DNA from: Cytophagales bacterium
GTDB lineage: Bacteria; Bacteroidota; Bacteroidia; Cytophagales; Spirosomataceae
Direction of reading: 5' to 3'
Assembly: GCA_004292855.1 (NCBI GenBank)
Contig: RDXN01000047.1
Location: forward strand, 1 to 64,000
DNA: 64,000 bases
Part shown: in pieces, positions 35,137-44,111 of the stretch
How the letters are laid out: every line of letters begins with the position of its first letter
How positions within the stretch are numbered: position 1 is the stretch's first letter
Notes under the pieces: generated by a model
The model's database searches: none
Seen by the model: only the letters and a program-made list of their open reading frames with translations
Told to the model about the DNA's origin: nothing
Position numbers and translations under genes: made by a program

Positions 35137-35985
35137 TTACAACAACCCTTTTCGTAGCACCATCGCCACCGATTCGCTCAGTCGCGCACGTACGAGTCGC
35201 ACGTTAGGTGCGCGCAACTCTTCGTCGAGTCGGGTCAAGTAGGCGGTTGCGTTTTGCCGGACAGTGTCGCGGATGGCATCGGCTTCCAGTTCAACATCGC
35301 GTCCCGTTTCGAGGTCATGAAACCGGAAGAAACCCCGCATCGAAAAATCAATTTCCTGATCGCCCAGTACCTGAAACAAAAGCATTTCGCGACGCGGATG
35401 CGCCAGCCCCCGCACAAGCGACAGCCACTCGTCGTTCACTTGCAACAGGTCCGAAACCATAATAAGCATCTCGTTTGTTTTGGTGCTAAACTGAGGCAAA
35501 ACCGGTTCGGTGGGGTTCCATTGGCCAGACGCCGTCGCTTTTTCGAGGGCCACAATAATGCGCTGCATGGTTTGTCGGCCTTGCGGCACCAGCGGCACAA
35601 TTGCCCCATTTACAAGTCCGTACAGGCTCATATCGTCGCCCTGCCGGAAGCCCACATACGCCAGCGAAGCCAGCAACACACGCGCGTAGTGCAGCCGCGA
35701 CACGCCATTTTCAGCGTAGTTCATCGACCCCGACAGGTCAATCAAAAACCGAATCGTGTGGCTGCTCTCCGTAGCCGACTCCCGGACCATGTGGCGGTCG
35801 GTGCGGGCCAGCAGTTTCCAGTCGATGCGTTTGGGGTCGTCGCCGGGTTGGTAATGGCGGTACTGCTCGAACTCGGCCCCCACGCCCGCCCGCTTGCTCG
35901 TGTGCAGGCCCAGCCGTAGCTCCTCGCTCACGAGCTTGCCGACGAGATGCAGGTCATTGAGTTTGATAATGTCTTGCGCGAGCAT
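35137..35985 (-). CDS. DUF58 domain protein
   Basis: 282 residues from MLAQDIIKLND; an apparent extension to 36090 only translates the inverted repeat. The DUF58 core RHYQPGDDPKRIDWKLLART is followed by a von Willebrand MIDAS-like DLSGSM and a later MVSDLLQVNDEW. DUF58 proteins are encoded next to MoxR ATPases and are thought to be their substrates or partners. MoxR lies directly upstream across a hairpin. Confidence 0.9.
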   Translation of the reverse strand: MLAQDIIKLNDLHLVGKLVSEELRLGLHTSKRAGVGAEFEQYRHYQPGDDPKRIDWKLLARTDRHMVRESATESSHTIRFLIDLSGSMNYAENGVSRLHYARVLLASLAYVGFRQGDDMSLYGLVNGAIVPLVPQGRQTMQRIIVALEKATASGQWNPTEPVLPQFSTKTNEMLIMVSDLLQVNDEWLSLVRGLAHPRREMLLFQVLGDQEIDFSMRGFFRFHDLETGRDVELEADAIRDTVRQNATAYLTRLDEELRAPNVRLVRARLSESVAMVLRKGLL

Positions 35986-36105
35986 GTTTTTTGGGACACA
36001 GAGGTACACGGTGATGCACGGAGGACCCCAGAGATTTTTATTCATCCACAGTGAGATTGAAAAATTTCTCTGTGGTCCTCCGTGCATCACCGTGTACCTC
36101 CGTGT
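35986..36105. repeat. Spacer-filling inverted repeat between moxR and DUF58 genes
   Basis: Arms of about 46 bases (35995-36040 and 36061-36106) pair with a few mismatches and are built from GGTACACGGTGATGCACGG and CAGAGA-type words. The right arm includes the moxR stop codon, and the element reaches to within about 10 bases of the DUF58 ATG. Confidence 0.88.
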
Positions 36106-37083
36106 CTAAAATTTTTCTTTTAACAACTCGTCAACTAGTCTGTCCGTCGTGATGCCCTCACTCTCCGCCCGGAAGTTGAGCGCGATACGGTGGCGCAGAA
36201 CCGGGTGGGCCAAGGCGCGGATGTCGTCGGGGATGACCGAGAAGCGTTCGTTCAGCACGGCGCGGGCTTTGGCGCACAGAATTAGGGCCTGCCCCGCACG
36301 GGGACCGGCTCCCCACTCGCCCCACTGTTTCACAAACGCCACGGGCGAATCGAGCGGGCGCGACGAACGCACCAGTCGGTTCACCATCGTCAGCAGTTCG
36401 TCGCTAATGTGGACTTGCCGCGTGAGGGTTTGCAGATCCAGCACGTCGCGGTCGGTCAGGATGGTTTGGAGCGTAGGGCGGTCGGTGCCGGTCGTTTGGC
36501 GCAACACGGCCAGTTCCTCCTGTTCCGAGGGATATCCGAGCCGGATGTACAGCAGAAACCGGTCAAGTTGGGCTTCGGGCAGGGGGTAGGTTCCGGCCTG
36601 CTCGATGGGGTTTTGTGTGGCGATAATCAGGAACGGACGCGGCAACGGGTAATCCTGCCCGTTGTAGGTCACGCGGTATTCCTGCATGGCTTCGAGCAGG
36701 GCGGCCTGCGTTTTGGGGGGCGTCCGGTTGATCTCGTCGGCCAGCACCACGTTGGCAAAAATCGGCCCCCGGTTGAACTGGAAGAACTTTTTACCAGTCT
36801 GATGATCTTCCTCCAACACCTCCGTACCCACAATGTCGCCGGGCATCAGGTCGGGCGTAAACTGAATCCGTTTGAACGACATCGCCAGCGCGTCGGCCAT
36901 CGTTTTGACCAACAGCGTTTTGGCTAATCCCGGCACGCCTTCGAGCAGGCAATGCCCCCCGGCCAACAGCGTAATCAGCACCTCGTCAATGGCTTCATGT
37001 TGCCCGACAATTACTTTCCCAATCTCGGCCTTCAGCAGCGGTAACTTCGCTACGAGTTGTTTGTAATGTTGTTGTGTGTTCAA
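36106..37083 (-). CDS. MoxR-family AAA+ ATPase
   Basis: A 325-residue AAA+ protein. Walker A GVPGLAKT and Walker B VVLADEINR are intact, with the MoxR-type helix 2 insert and the sensor ATQNPIEQAGTYPLPEAQLDRF. The C-terminal lid domain follows. MoxR proteins act as chaperones that mature or load metal or cofactors into partners carrying von Willebrand domains. Here the partners are probably the DUF58 and BatA-like proteins encoded downstream. The stop codon lies inside the adjoining hairpin. Confidence 0.92.
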   Translation of the reverse strand: MNTQQHYKQLVAKLPLLKAEIGKVIVGQHEAIDEVLITLLAGGHCLLEGVPGLAKTLLVKTMADALAMSFKRIQFTPDLMPGDIVGTEVLEEDHQTGKKFFQFNRGPIFANVVLADEINRTPPKTQAALLEAMQEYRVTYNGQDYPLPRPFLIIATQNPIEQAGTYPLPEAQLDRFLLYIRLGYPSEQEELAVLRQTTGTDRPTLQTILTDRDVLDLQTLTRQVHISDELLTMVNRLVRSSRPLDSPVAFVKQWGEWGAGPRAGQALILCAKARAVLNERFSVIPDDIRALAHPVLRHRIALNFRAESEGITTDRLVDELLKEKF

Positions 37084-37259
37084 GTGTATTACGGTGCTGA
37101 AGCACCTTTACAGCTATTTCGCAGAGATGCACAGAGAAAATATAGAGATTCGCAGAGGTTTTTTGAGAAAACTAACTTCATTCATTTCTTCTCTGCGAAT
37201 CTCTATATTTCTCCGCGTATCTCTGCGAAATAGCTCAACATGAGGGCTTCAGCCCGAAT
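37084..37259. repeat. Composite spacer-filling inverted repeat between DUF4159 and moxR
   Basis: The outer part holds GGTGCTGAAGCACC (37093-37106) followed by TTTACAGC (37107-37114), and GGGCTTCAGCCC (37244-37255). Inside are arms of about 45 bases (37112-37157 and about 37191-37235) made of TTTCGCAGAGAT and AGAGATTCGCAGAG words. The element fills the entire gap. The TTTACAGC and GGCTTCAGCC words are shared with the insert in ispH. Confidence 0.88.
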
Positions 37260-37874
37260 CTACAATAACGCGTACGTAACAATGTTCACCCCAAATTTAG
37301 TGTTGTCCTCGGCCAGAAACCGCTTGTTGCGGAAATCATAGTCCCACTCGCAACCGTAATCTTTGTTGCTGTATAGCACGCCGATCCGCCCGTTTATAGT
37401 AATGGCCTTCAGATAATCATGCACGAGGTCGTCACCCCAGCCGTTCAACTCGAACGACGTGGTCGGTGGGCCTTCGTAGAACTTAAAGAAGCAGGTGTAC
37501 AGCGGGTGATCATTCGGGATTTTCTGCAAGGCTTTGGGACCGAACGTGCGGTCCATCTCCTGCTCGAACGACTTGGCAAACAGGCCGTCGATGTCGTGGT
37601 TGCAATCGTCCACAAACACAAATCCACCGTTCTGAACGTACCGCCGGAAATGGTCGCGCTCCACCGTCGAAAACTCCACCAGTTTATGCCCGCTCAGGTA
37701 GCAGAAAGCCGATTTGAACAGGTCGTTACTGCTCAACAGCACTACCCGCTCCTTATGATCAACCGGCAGTTTAGTGTACTCCACCAGCGAGTGCAACAGG
37801 TTCACAGGCATCCGCTGATCGGTGTCCCAATCGCCGGAGGTGTACTGAATGCGGGTAAAAACGAAAGGTTTCAC
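37260..37874 (-). CDS. DUF4159 family protein
   Basis: A 204-residue protein without a signal peptide or membrane helix. It matches DUF4159: FVFTRIQYTSGDWDTDQRMP, SGHKLVEFSTVERDHFRRYVQNGGFVFVDDCN, and GWGDDLVHDY. These proteins have a flavodoxin-like or amidotransferase-like fold and are typically the first gene of DUF4159-MoxR-DUF58-BatA clusters. The next gene here, across the hairpin, is moxR. Its function in the complex is not known. Confidence 0.87.
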   Translation of the reverse strand: MKPFVFTRIQYTSGDWDTDQRMPVNLLHSLVEYTKLPVDHKERVVLLSSNDLFKSAFCYLSGHKLVEFSTVERDHFRRYVQNGGFVFVDDCNHDIDGLFAKSFEQEMDRTFGPKALQKIPNDHPLYTCFFKFYEGPPTTSFELNGWGDDLVHDYLKAITINGRIGVLYSNKDYGCEWDYDFRNKRFLAEDNTKFGVNIVTYALL

Positions 37875-37897
37875 CCGGTAAAGTTAGGAAGGATTGG

Positions 37898-38040
37898 AAC
37901 GCGGATTGAACGGATGAAGCGGATTTTGTCATCCCGAAGCATGAGGGATCTAGATTGACCTCACACAACTTGTGTGTCGGCAGAGTAGATCCCTCATGCT
38001 TCGGGATGACAAAATCCGCTCGATCCGTTCAATCCGCGTT
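37898..38040. repeat. 55-bp inverted repeat carrying REP-like ends
   Basis: Arms 37898-37952 and 37986-38040 pair with two mismatches in 55 bases. The outer halves are GCGGATTGAACGGAT-type words; the inner halves are GTCATCCCGAAGCATGAGGGATCTA, which share both ends with the perfect repeat at 3353-3483. The rest of the spacer to 38163 holds only a T-rich stretch and a possible promoter. Confidence 0.92.
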
Positions 38041-38163
38041 CTATTATTTTTTTAAAAAAATTAGTACAACGTAAAAAGATTATGTTCTGGGGGGTGAATT
38101 TTTGTATTGTCCAAGACGGAAAAACGGTAACGCTCTCTGCTGAACAAGACAACACATACGACA

Positions 38164-38628
38164 ATGAAAATGGCAACGCTTCCCCAATTCTCGCAAACTC
38201 CTCATCCTGCCGCGCTGAACCTGATGCGCTGGCAGGAGCCGCTGGCCAATCGCCTGCGCTACGGGCACAATTTGCCTGGGCAGGTCGCCAACCGCCTGCT
38301 CAACGTTGAACTCGGCCTATACCTACTGGCCGAACTCCTGCCAACGGCCCCGCCCGAAGCCCTCCCCGACCTGCTGAACGGTCGCGAATCGGCTTACATC
38401 AAGCGGTCGGTCTGGACACCCAAGCAACACCGCTTTCTAAGCCGTTGCCGGTTGCTGCTATCGCCTTACCAAAACCGAGCTACGTGGTTCAACGCGCTGG
38501 CTAAATACAACACGTTGCCCATTGGCCCCCGCGTGTTCACGCTCAACAGCGCGGGCATCTACCGCTCCGGCGTCGACATGTACGCCTTACACGAACGCCT
38601 GAGCTTGTTCCGGCGGGCGTTGGCTTAG
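38164..38628 (+). CDS. Uncharacterised soluble protein
   Basis: A 154-residue protein with no signal peptide or membrane helix. It is rich in Leu and Arg and predicted mostly helical (GQVANRLLNVELGLYLLAELL, KQHRFLSRCRLLL). I do not recognise a family. The end (FTLNSAGIYRSGVDMYALHERLSLF) has a well-defined, non-random look. It is the only plus-strand gene between the Bat-like operon and rpsL and ends 1 base from the convergent secreted protein. Confidence 0.6.
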   Translation: MKMATLPQFSQTPHPAALNLMRWQEPLANRLRYGHNLPGQVANRLLNVELGLYLLAELLPTAPPEALPDLLNGRESAYIKRSVWTPKQHRFLSRCRLLLSPYQNRATWFNALAKYNTLPIGPRVFTLNSAGIYRSGVDMYALHERLSLFRRALA

Positions 38629-38629
38629 G

Positions 38630-39214
38630 CTATTGTTTCGCCGGGGGCGTAATCATGATGTGGGCGCGATAGGTGCCGGGGTCCATAATCCAGGGCATCC
38701 CCGGCACCTCGGCTTTTATAGGTAGTCCGGTGCTTTCGGCAGTGGCGTTGGCAATGTAGACCACGTAGCGCAGGTTGCCGTTCGTAACGGTGCCGGTTGT
38801 CACATCGAACCGCTCAGCGGGGGCTGAGAACACAAATAGGGTCGCGGGTTGCGTGGGCATCTTGAACTTACCCGCTTTGAAATCTTTGTCGCGAACCGCG
38901 TTCATGTCGGGGCCTTTTTTGCCGTCCATTTTGATCGTGCGCCCCCAAGCCATAAACGGTTCGAGCGATTGGTGGTAGCAGGCCGCGCTGAAGCCTTTTT
39001 GAGCGGGGTCGTCGGTGATACAAACGAGGTCGTTGGTGCCCTTGCGCAGGGTCACGAACTTACCCGCATCGTCGAAACCGATCACGGTAGCCGCGTCTTT
39101 CTTGTCGGCGGGGGCTGCCATCACGGCGTATTTGATTTGCTGATCGGGCGAGGGAACAACGGTCTGGGCCAACGCAGGCATTGCCAACAGGCATAGGGGG
39201 AGCAGGAGTTTCAT
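38630..39214 (-). CDS. Secreted protein of unknown function
   Basis: About 194 residues from MKLLLPLCLLAMPALAQT, which is a textbook signal peptide; the longer frame upstream has none. The mature protein contains ATVIGFDDAGKFVTLRKGTND, two cysteines (VCITDD, SAACYHQS) that may form a disulphide, and ends in a beta-rich part (RYVVYIANATAES, GTYRAHIMITPPAKQ). No family recognised. It is isolated from its neighbours by strand and function. Confidence 0.65.
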   Translation of the reverse strand: MKLLLPLCLLAMPALAQTVVPSPDQQIKYAVMAAPADKKDAATVIGFDDAGKFVTLRKGTNDLVCITDDPAQKGFSAACYHQSLEPFMAWGRTIKMDGKKGPDMNAVRDKDFKAGKFKMPTQPATLFVFSAPAERFDVTTGTVTNGNLRYVVYIANATAESTGLPIKAEVPGMPWIMDPGTYRAHIMITPPAKQ

Positions 39215-39269
39215 TGCGTTTGGAGTGTTTAAGAATGAGTAAAGATACAATCAGGATTTTGTCTGACTG

Positions 39270-42200
39270 TTATTCTTGCCTGCGAACTTCCCCACTCACC
39301 GTCCGGCTGCAACCGTTGCTATCGGTGACGGTGATCGTGTACGGACCCGCCCTATCGATCAGGAACACACCTGTGCTGTTTTCGATGACTGTACGAATCT
39401 CAAATCCGTTGATGCGGGCCTCAATGATTTTCCGTTCGTAGCGACCATTGTTGCCTCCACCAAACACCTGATAACTCAACCCAGCCCCCACCGGAACCGT
39501 AATCACCGGCCCCGTTGCGTTGACGCTCGCACTCGTGGGGAAAGCAATTGTTACCGTTGGTGAGGGGTTTACCGTCAACATGAAAGCCGTGCTGGTGGCC
39601 GACGCACAGCCATCGGCCTTAACCTCCACTACATAGTTACCGGCCTGCGAAGTTTGCACTCCGTTCAGCAACAACACCGCACCCTGTTGGACCGCCCCCA
39701 GCGACATTAAAATCCCCGACGGACTGTTCTGATACCACTGGTAACTCAGCGCGCCATTGGCTATAGCCGTAGCTGTTACTGCCACCACACCACCCTCGCA
39801 CACCACCGAACTACTCGCCGAGAGCATTGGCTGTGACAGCGACGCCGTGTTGATCGCGTTCACCGTCACGGTTGCCGTACCTGAATAGCCTCCCGCCGAG
39901 GTGGCCGTGACCGTGTAAAGACCACTCGTGCTTACGCTGATAGTCGCCGTAGTCTGCCCATTGCTCCAGCGGTAGGTGCCGCCCGCACCGGCTCCCGACG
40001 CCGTCAGGGGCGTGCTGCTACCTGCGCAAAACGTCAGGCTACCCGCGATGTTGGCTGTGATAGCCGCAACAATCGTGACTGTAAATGAAGTGCTTGCAGG
40101 ATTGCCCGATGCGTCGGTAGCGGTATGAACAACGGTTGTTTCACCAACGGGAAATTCGCTACCCGATGCTAATCCGGTTCGGGAGATTGTAAAACTGGTG
40201 CAGTTGTCGGTTGCTGTTGGCGTTGTGTAGGAGACAACCGCACTTGACCCACTGGCTATCACGCGTGTTACGTTATCTGGCGTTGAGGTAAAGACAGGGG
40301 GTGTTTTGTCGAGTTGAATGGTTACACAATTCGATAAAACCGGGAAATCGCTGCAACCCGCCCGGCGTGAAAACCGACGAAAATAGGTTGTTTGCGTCAA
40401 TGGCCCAGGGCTATAGTCAGCACCAGTTGCGTTCGCAAGCAGTTCGCTCGATGTGAGTGAAGTAGGGCAACTCGTGGTTGAACTCAACCAGGTATATTCT
40501 ATCGTCCCGCTGCCTCCTGTGGGGCCCGTAACATTCGACAGGGAGCCGGGAGTCTGCCCGGGGCAAATTTCCTGATTGGCCCCGATAGTGCCGCCATCGG
40601 TTAGGTTGTTGCAGGCGGGATTCGGACAGTAAACCGGACTAGTATAGTTTAATACGAACTGATGGTCAATACCGTTCGTGCGGATGTATTTGGCTGTTAT
40701 TGGATACCAGGTTCCCTGTACTAAGGCGATATTCAGCGTTCTTCGACCATTGGCAAAAGCGGTTCCAGTGTTTGACCATGGTTGCCCATTAATCGTGATG
40801 TCTGAAGTACCCACTATGGTATGGCTCAGTGAGTTTACACCGGCAGCATCTGTCTTGAGACTCCCCGTCCAACCAATAGACGACTGATTTAGGACCATAA
40901 TGTCTTTTATCGCTTGTGGGGACGAGTTAAACTTGAACGAGGGCTCTTCGATTATCGTAAGCTGAGGTATACCCGTTGCCGTTGTATTGGTATAATACTT
41001 GGTCAAAAGCCCAGGGCCTATCAGGACTTTGATGCAATTGGAGGCAGCATAACCTGCAAAAGTTGCCGGGCGTTGAGCAAAACGCTGGAAATAAGTGGTA
41101 GTAGTCAAGGCTTGGTCAAACGCAAGGCTTTCACCCGTTCCGTTCGTTATTGTCTCGGCATCGGCAGCAGTGGGGCAGCCAGTAGTCGATTTCAGCCACT
41201 TGTACTCCACACTTCCGGTCCCCTGCGGAACCCGTACGTTTTTGAACAGATCGGGCTTGTTGCCCGCACAAAACGCTTCTATACCGGTGCTGATTTCACC
41301 GCCATCAAACACCGTGATGGTCACACTATTGTCAGAGCCAACATAGTCCGTACAACCCGCCCGCCGGACAAATCGACGAAAATAGGTTGTTTGGGTCAGC
41401 AAACCGGGGTAATAAATGGGATCGGTTGCCCGGGGAATTATCTGGCCGGTAACCAATGTCGGGTTTGGGTCGGTGGTCGATTTTACCCAAACATATTCAA
41501 GAACACCGCCATTGGGGTCAAGTATGGTTTCGCCAACGATGGGGTCGGGAGCCAAGGCAGACCCCATGATTTGGTTCGCGCCAATTCGGCCACCATTGGT
41601 GATGTTATTACAATCCACCACGAAATTGACATTGGCACCGGCTTTGCCCGTAAACCGGGCCTGCTCAAAACTCGTGGTCGGGATTTGGAGATACGCGAAG
41701 TTTTTGAAGGTAATATTTGAGAATAGCAGCTCATCGTTGGCACCGGTATTTTGCCCCGTCCTCATTTTGTTGTGCGGCACCACGCCCACGGCGGGTATGT
41801 TAGCGTGATTGGGCTGCGAAAAATTCTCGAAGGTGATACCGTTATCCAGAAAAACCGGGGCCGGCTCAATGGTCTCAGGTTTATCATCGGCCATCCCAAA
41901 ATCAAATAGACCATAGGAAGGGAAAGGATCTTCAACCTTTACGTTGGATATGGTATAAGGCGGAATCCGGGAGCCAAGCCGGGCATCACTAAACCGGACA
42001 CCCGCCGTGCCGCCCGCGTGCCAGATTCGCCTGCCGTAAATAAACTTGAGATCCCGGATCGGATTACTGGCGGGATTGGTCATGTAGACTGTGGCAAATA
42101 CACCCAACGAGCCGTGATGATCCATCCAAAGCACGCAATTTCGCAACAGTGATTTATTCTGACAGCAATACAGCAAGTCGTCCTGTACTCTAAAAAAACA

Positions 42201-43250
42201 GTCTGTTGTGATGGTATTTCGTTGCATTGCCCCACCATCCGTGTTCAATCGCCAGGCCAGCGTTTTAAGGTTTTTGAAGATGTTGACATCGGCATCGTTA
42301 TCGTTTTTGTTCGATATATTGAAATGATGTTCCGCTGCATCAGCCACCACAAATCCTTCAAGCCGTATTCGGGTTGCCCAGCCTTTAAAAGGGTATTTAC
42401 CTCCCCGAAAGCCAGTGCGCCAGTGCGGAATTTCTTCGCCACTCAGCGTCCCCGAACCGTAAATAGCCCAACCGTCGCCAAAATAATTTTCACGAAAGCC
42501 CCCATTATTTATCGGCAGAAAAGTGCCGTGTACCACCGCATCGCCCGGAATATGAATGACCTGATTAGATCGAATCAGAAAGGACTGGGCAACGCCATTG
42601 GCATCATTCTGAAAAATCCGATGAACACCGGGCAGAAAACTAAGCGTATCCCAGGAACCATCGGCAGGTATTGGTTCAGAGGGGCTTAGGTATTTTACGC
42701 GACTACCCTGACTGGTTGGTTTGCGGTATATCGGGTTACCAAACAAACAAATGGTATGAATAGCTGGGCCAGAATAGCCCTGACCCGTCGATTGGTCTTC
42801 CATTTGGCCATCAATGTCCACATTCACATTGGCGTGTTTAGTGAATGTTACATAGACTTTTCCATCCCGGATGAGTGCCGGTTTAGTGTCCTCAACGGGC
42901 CTTGCCATCGCTTTTCGGATGGGTTTACCGTTCACTCTGGAGATTTCAACCTCTACTTCATTTCCCGCAGCAAACTCAAACGCAATCCAGGAGGCCGTCC
43001 AGCCTTCCACATTTTCCACATACCCGTTGTGGTAATCATTCGGACCTGTCACATTTTGTTTTGCTGTGGTTTGTAACACAAACGCATTTTCCCAGGTGGC
43101 CGAGTTTTTTAGTCGCACCCGACATGTATAATGTTCAGAAGCGGGCCTGCCCGGTATGGTTGAAAACGTAATTAGTTGCTGGGCATGGGCTATTCCGGTT
43201 AGAAATGACAAGCAAAGAAAGATTAAGACAGAAAGGAATTTTGTTTGCAT
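39270..43250 (-). CDS. Large secreted beta-helix protein with Ig-like and HYR modules
   Basis: A 1326-residue exported protein (signal peptide ends near HAQQ, residue 24). The first 560 residues resemble polysaccharide-acting right-handed beta-helix enzymes of the dextranase/polygalacturonase type (VYVTFTKHANVNVDIDGQ, WAIYGSGTLSGEE, repeated F.NI.N strands). Then come at least three related modules ending in TYFRRFxRRAGC, a HYR-like domain (DKTPPVFTSTPDNVTRV), and SprB-like Ig modules (FCAGSSTPLTASGAG, VVCEGGVVAVTATA). It ends TVTDSNGCSRTVSGEVRRQE without an obvious sorting domain. Probably a surface glycan-binding or glycan-cleaving protein; catalytic residues not identified. Confidence 0.75.
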   Translation of the reverse strand: MQTKFLSVLIFLCLSFLTGIAHAQQLITFSTIPGRPASEHYTCRVRLKNSATWENAFVLQTTAKQNVTGPNDYHNGYVENVEGWTASWIAFEFAAGNEVEVEISRVNGKPIRKAMARPVEDTKPALIRDGKVYVTFTKHANVNVDIDGQMEDQSTGQGYSGPAIHTICLFGNPIYRKPTSQGSRVKYLSPSEPIPADGSWDTLSFLPGVHRIFQNDANGVAQSFLIRSNQVIHIPGDAVVHGTFLPINNGGFRENYFGDGWAIYGSGTLSGEEIPHWRTGFRGGKYPFKGWATRIRLEGFVVADAAEHHFNISNKNDNDADVNIFKNLKTLAWRLNTDGGAMQRNTITTDCFFRVQDDLLYCCQNKSLLRNCVLWMDHHGSLGVFATVYMTNPASNPIRDLKFIYGRRIWHAGGTAGVRFSDARLGSRIPPYTISNVKVEDPFPSYGLFDFGMADDKPETIEPAPVFLDNGITFENFSQPNHANIPAVGVVPHNKMRTGQNTGANDELLFSNITFKNFAYLQIPTTSFEQARFTGKAGANVNFVVDCNNITNGGRIGANQIMGSALAPDPIVGETILDPNGGVLEYVWVKSTTDPNPTLVTGQIIPRATDPIYYPGLLTQTTYFRRFVRRAGCTDYVGSDNSVTITVFDGGEISTGIEAFCAGNKPDLFKNVRVPQGTGSVEYKWLKSTTGCPTAADAETITNGTGESLAFDQALTTTTYFQRFAQRPATFAGYAASNCIKVLIGPGLLTKYYTNTTATGIPQLTIIEEPSFKFNSSPQAIKDIMVLNQSSIGWTGSLKTDAAGVNSLSHTIVGTSDITINGQPWSNTGTAFANGRRTLNIALVQGTWYPITAKYIRTNGIDHQFVLNYTSPVYCPNPACNNLTDGGTIGANQEICPGQTPGSLSNVTGPTGGSGTIEYTWLSSTTSCPTSLTSSELLANATGADYSPGPLTQTTYFRRFSRRAGCSDFPVLSNCVTIQLDKTPPVFTSTPDNVTRVIASGSSAVVSYTTPTATDNCTSFTISRTGLASGSEFPVGETTVVHTATDASGNPASTSFTVTIVAAITANIAGSLTFCAGSSTPLTASGAGAGGTYRWSNGQTTATISVSTSGLYTVTATSAGGYSGTATVTVNAINTASLSQPMLSASSSVVCEGGVVAVTATAIANGALSYQWYQNSPSGILMSLGAVQQGAVLLLNGVQTSQAGNYVVEVKADGCASATSTAFMLTVNPSPTVTIAFPTSASVNATGPVITVPVGAGLSYQVFGGGNNGRYERKIIEARINGFEIRTVIENSTGVFLIDRAGPYTITVTDSNGCSRTVSGEVRRQE

Positions 43251-43444
43251 AGATGTACGTATTCTTCACAAATACTATGAGTAAAATTTCTAAGTTATTC
43301 ATGTAGATGGTTGTACTCCAATATTACCTTATGGCAGTCTGTTCTACAAACGTATTTTTCTCCACGCACAGCGTTTGCCAACCAAAGTCATTCTGGCTTC
43401 CGGTAAACGGACTCGTCAGTGCGCCCAGTCCTTTTTCTTGTCTT

Positions 43445-43475
43445 TTTGCTTTTCAAGCGCATTCCCGTATCTTTG
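43445..43475 (+). promoter_or_regulatory. Bacteroidota primary-sigma promoter for rpsL-rpsG
   Basis: TTTG (43445-43448), 19 bases, then TATCTTTG (43468-43475): an exact match to TTTG-N19-TAnnTTTG. The rpsL ATG is 47 bases further on. Confidence 0.82.
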
Positions 43476-43522
43476 CACCTCAATTTTCGCGACGACTGTT
43501 ATAATCAATCATTTTCAGCGTA

Positions 43523-43951
43523 ATGCCAACCATACAACAATTAGTTCGTAAAGGTCGTGAGAAGCTGGTTTTCAAGTCAAAATCACCAGCTTTAGACGCC
43601 TGCCCCCAACGTCGGGGCGTGTGTACACGTGTGTACACCACGACGCCGAAGAAGCCTAACTCGGCTCTTCGTAAAGTTGCCCGTGTTCGCTTGTCGAACG
43701 GCAAAGAAGTAAACGCATACATTCCGGGCGAGGGCCACAACCTGCAAGAGCACTCAATCGTGCTGATTCGGGGTGGCCGGGTGAAAGACCTTCCGGGTGT
43801 TCGTTATCACATTGTTCGGGGTGCCTTGGATACGGCCGGTGTAAGCGGTCGTCTGCAAAGCCGCTCGAAGTACGGTGCCAAGCGTCCGAAACCAGGTCAG
43901 GCCCCTGTTAAAGGTGGCAAAGGCGCACCACCAGCAAAGAAGAAGAAATAA
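43523..43951 (+). CDS. rpsL: 30S ribosomal protein S12
   Basis: A 142-residue S12, slightly long because of a Lys/Pro/Gly-rich tail ending APPAKKKK. Conserved decoding loops are present: [11 protein letters not shown] (lysines where streptomycin resistance maps) and [14 protein letters not shown]12 sits at the decoding centre. It begins a two-gene unit with rpsG led by a consensus promoter; fusA, normally next, is 40 kb away. Confidence 0.97.
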   Translation: MPTIQQLVRKGREKLVFKSKSPALDACPQRRGVCTRVYTTTPKKPNSALRKVARVRLSNGKEVNAYIPGEGHNLQEHSIVLIRGGRVKDLPGVRYHIVRGALDTAGVSGRLQSRSKYGAKRPKPGQAPVKGGKGAPPAKKKK

Positions 43952-44051
43952 AGTTATAGAGTTTTAAAGTTGTAGAGTCATAAAGTTTGTGGTCGCAACC
44001 AAGCAACGCACAACCCAACTCTACAACTATAGAACTGTACAACTCTACAAC
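43952..44051. repeat. Imperfect word-repeat inverted repeat between rpsL and rpsG
   Basis: AGTTATAGAGTTTTAAAGTTGTAGAGTC on the left is mirrored by CAACTCTACAACTATAGAACTGTACAACTCTACAAC on the right. The unit word is (A)GTTGTAGAGTT. The element starts right after the rpsL stop and leaves about 60 bases before rpsG. Confidence 0.8.
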
Positions 44052-44111
44052 CAAAAATGGACTGCCCGTTGAACAGCAACGGCAGAGTAAGATCCAGAAT
44101 CTGAAGACACA

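Noticed and set aside
35986-36090. Upstream extension of the DUF58 frame
   Set aside because: The extra 35 residues would be translated entirely from the inverted repeat and lack DUF58 similarity.
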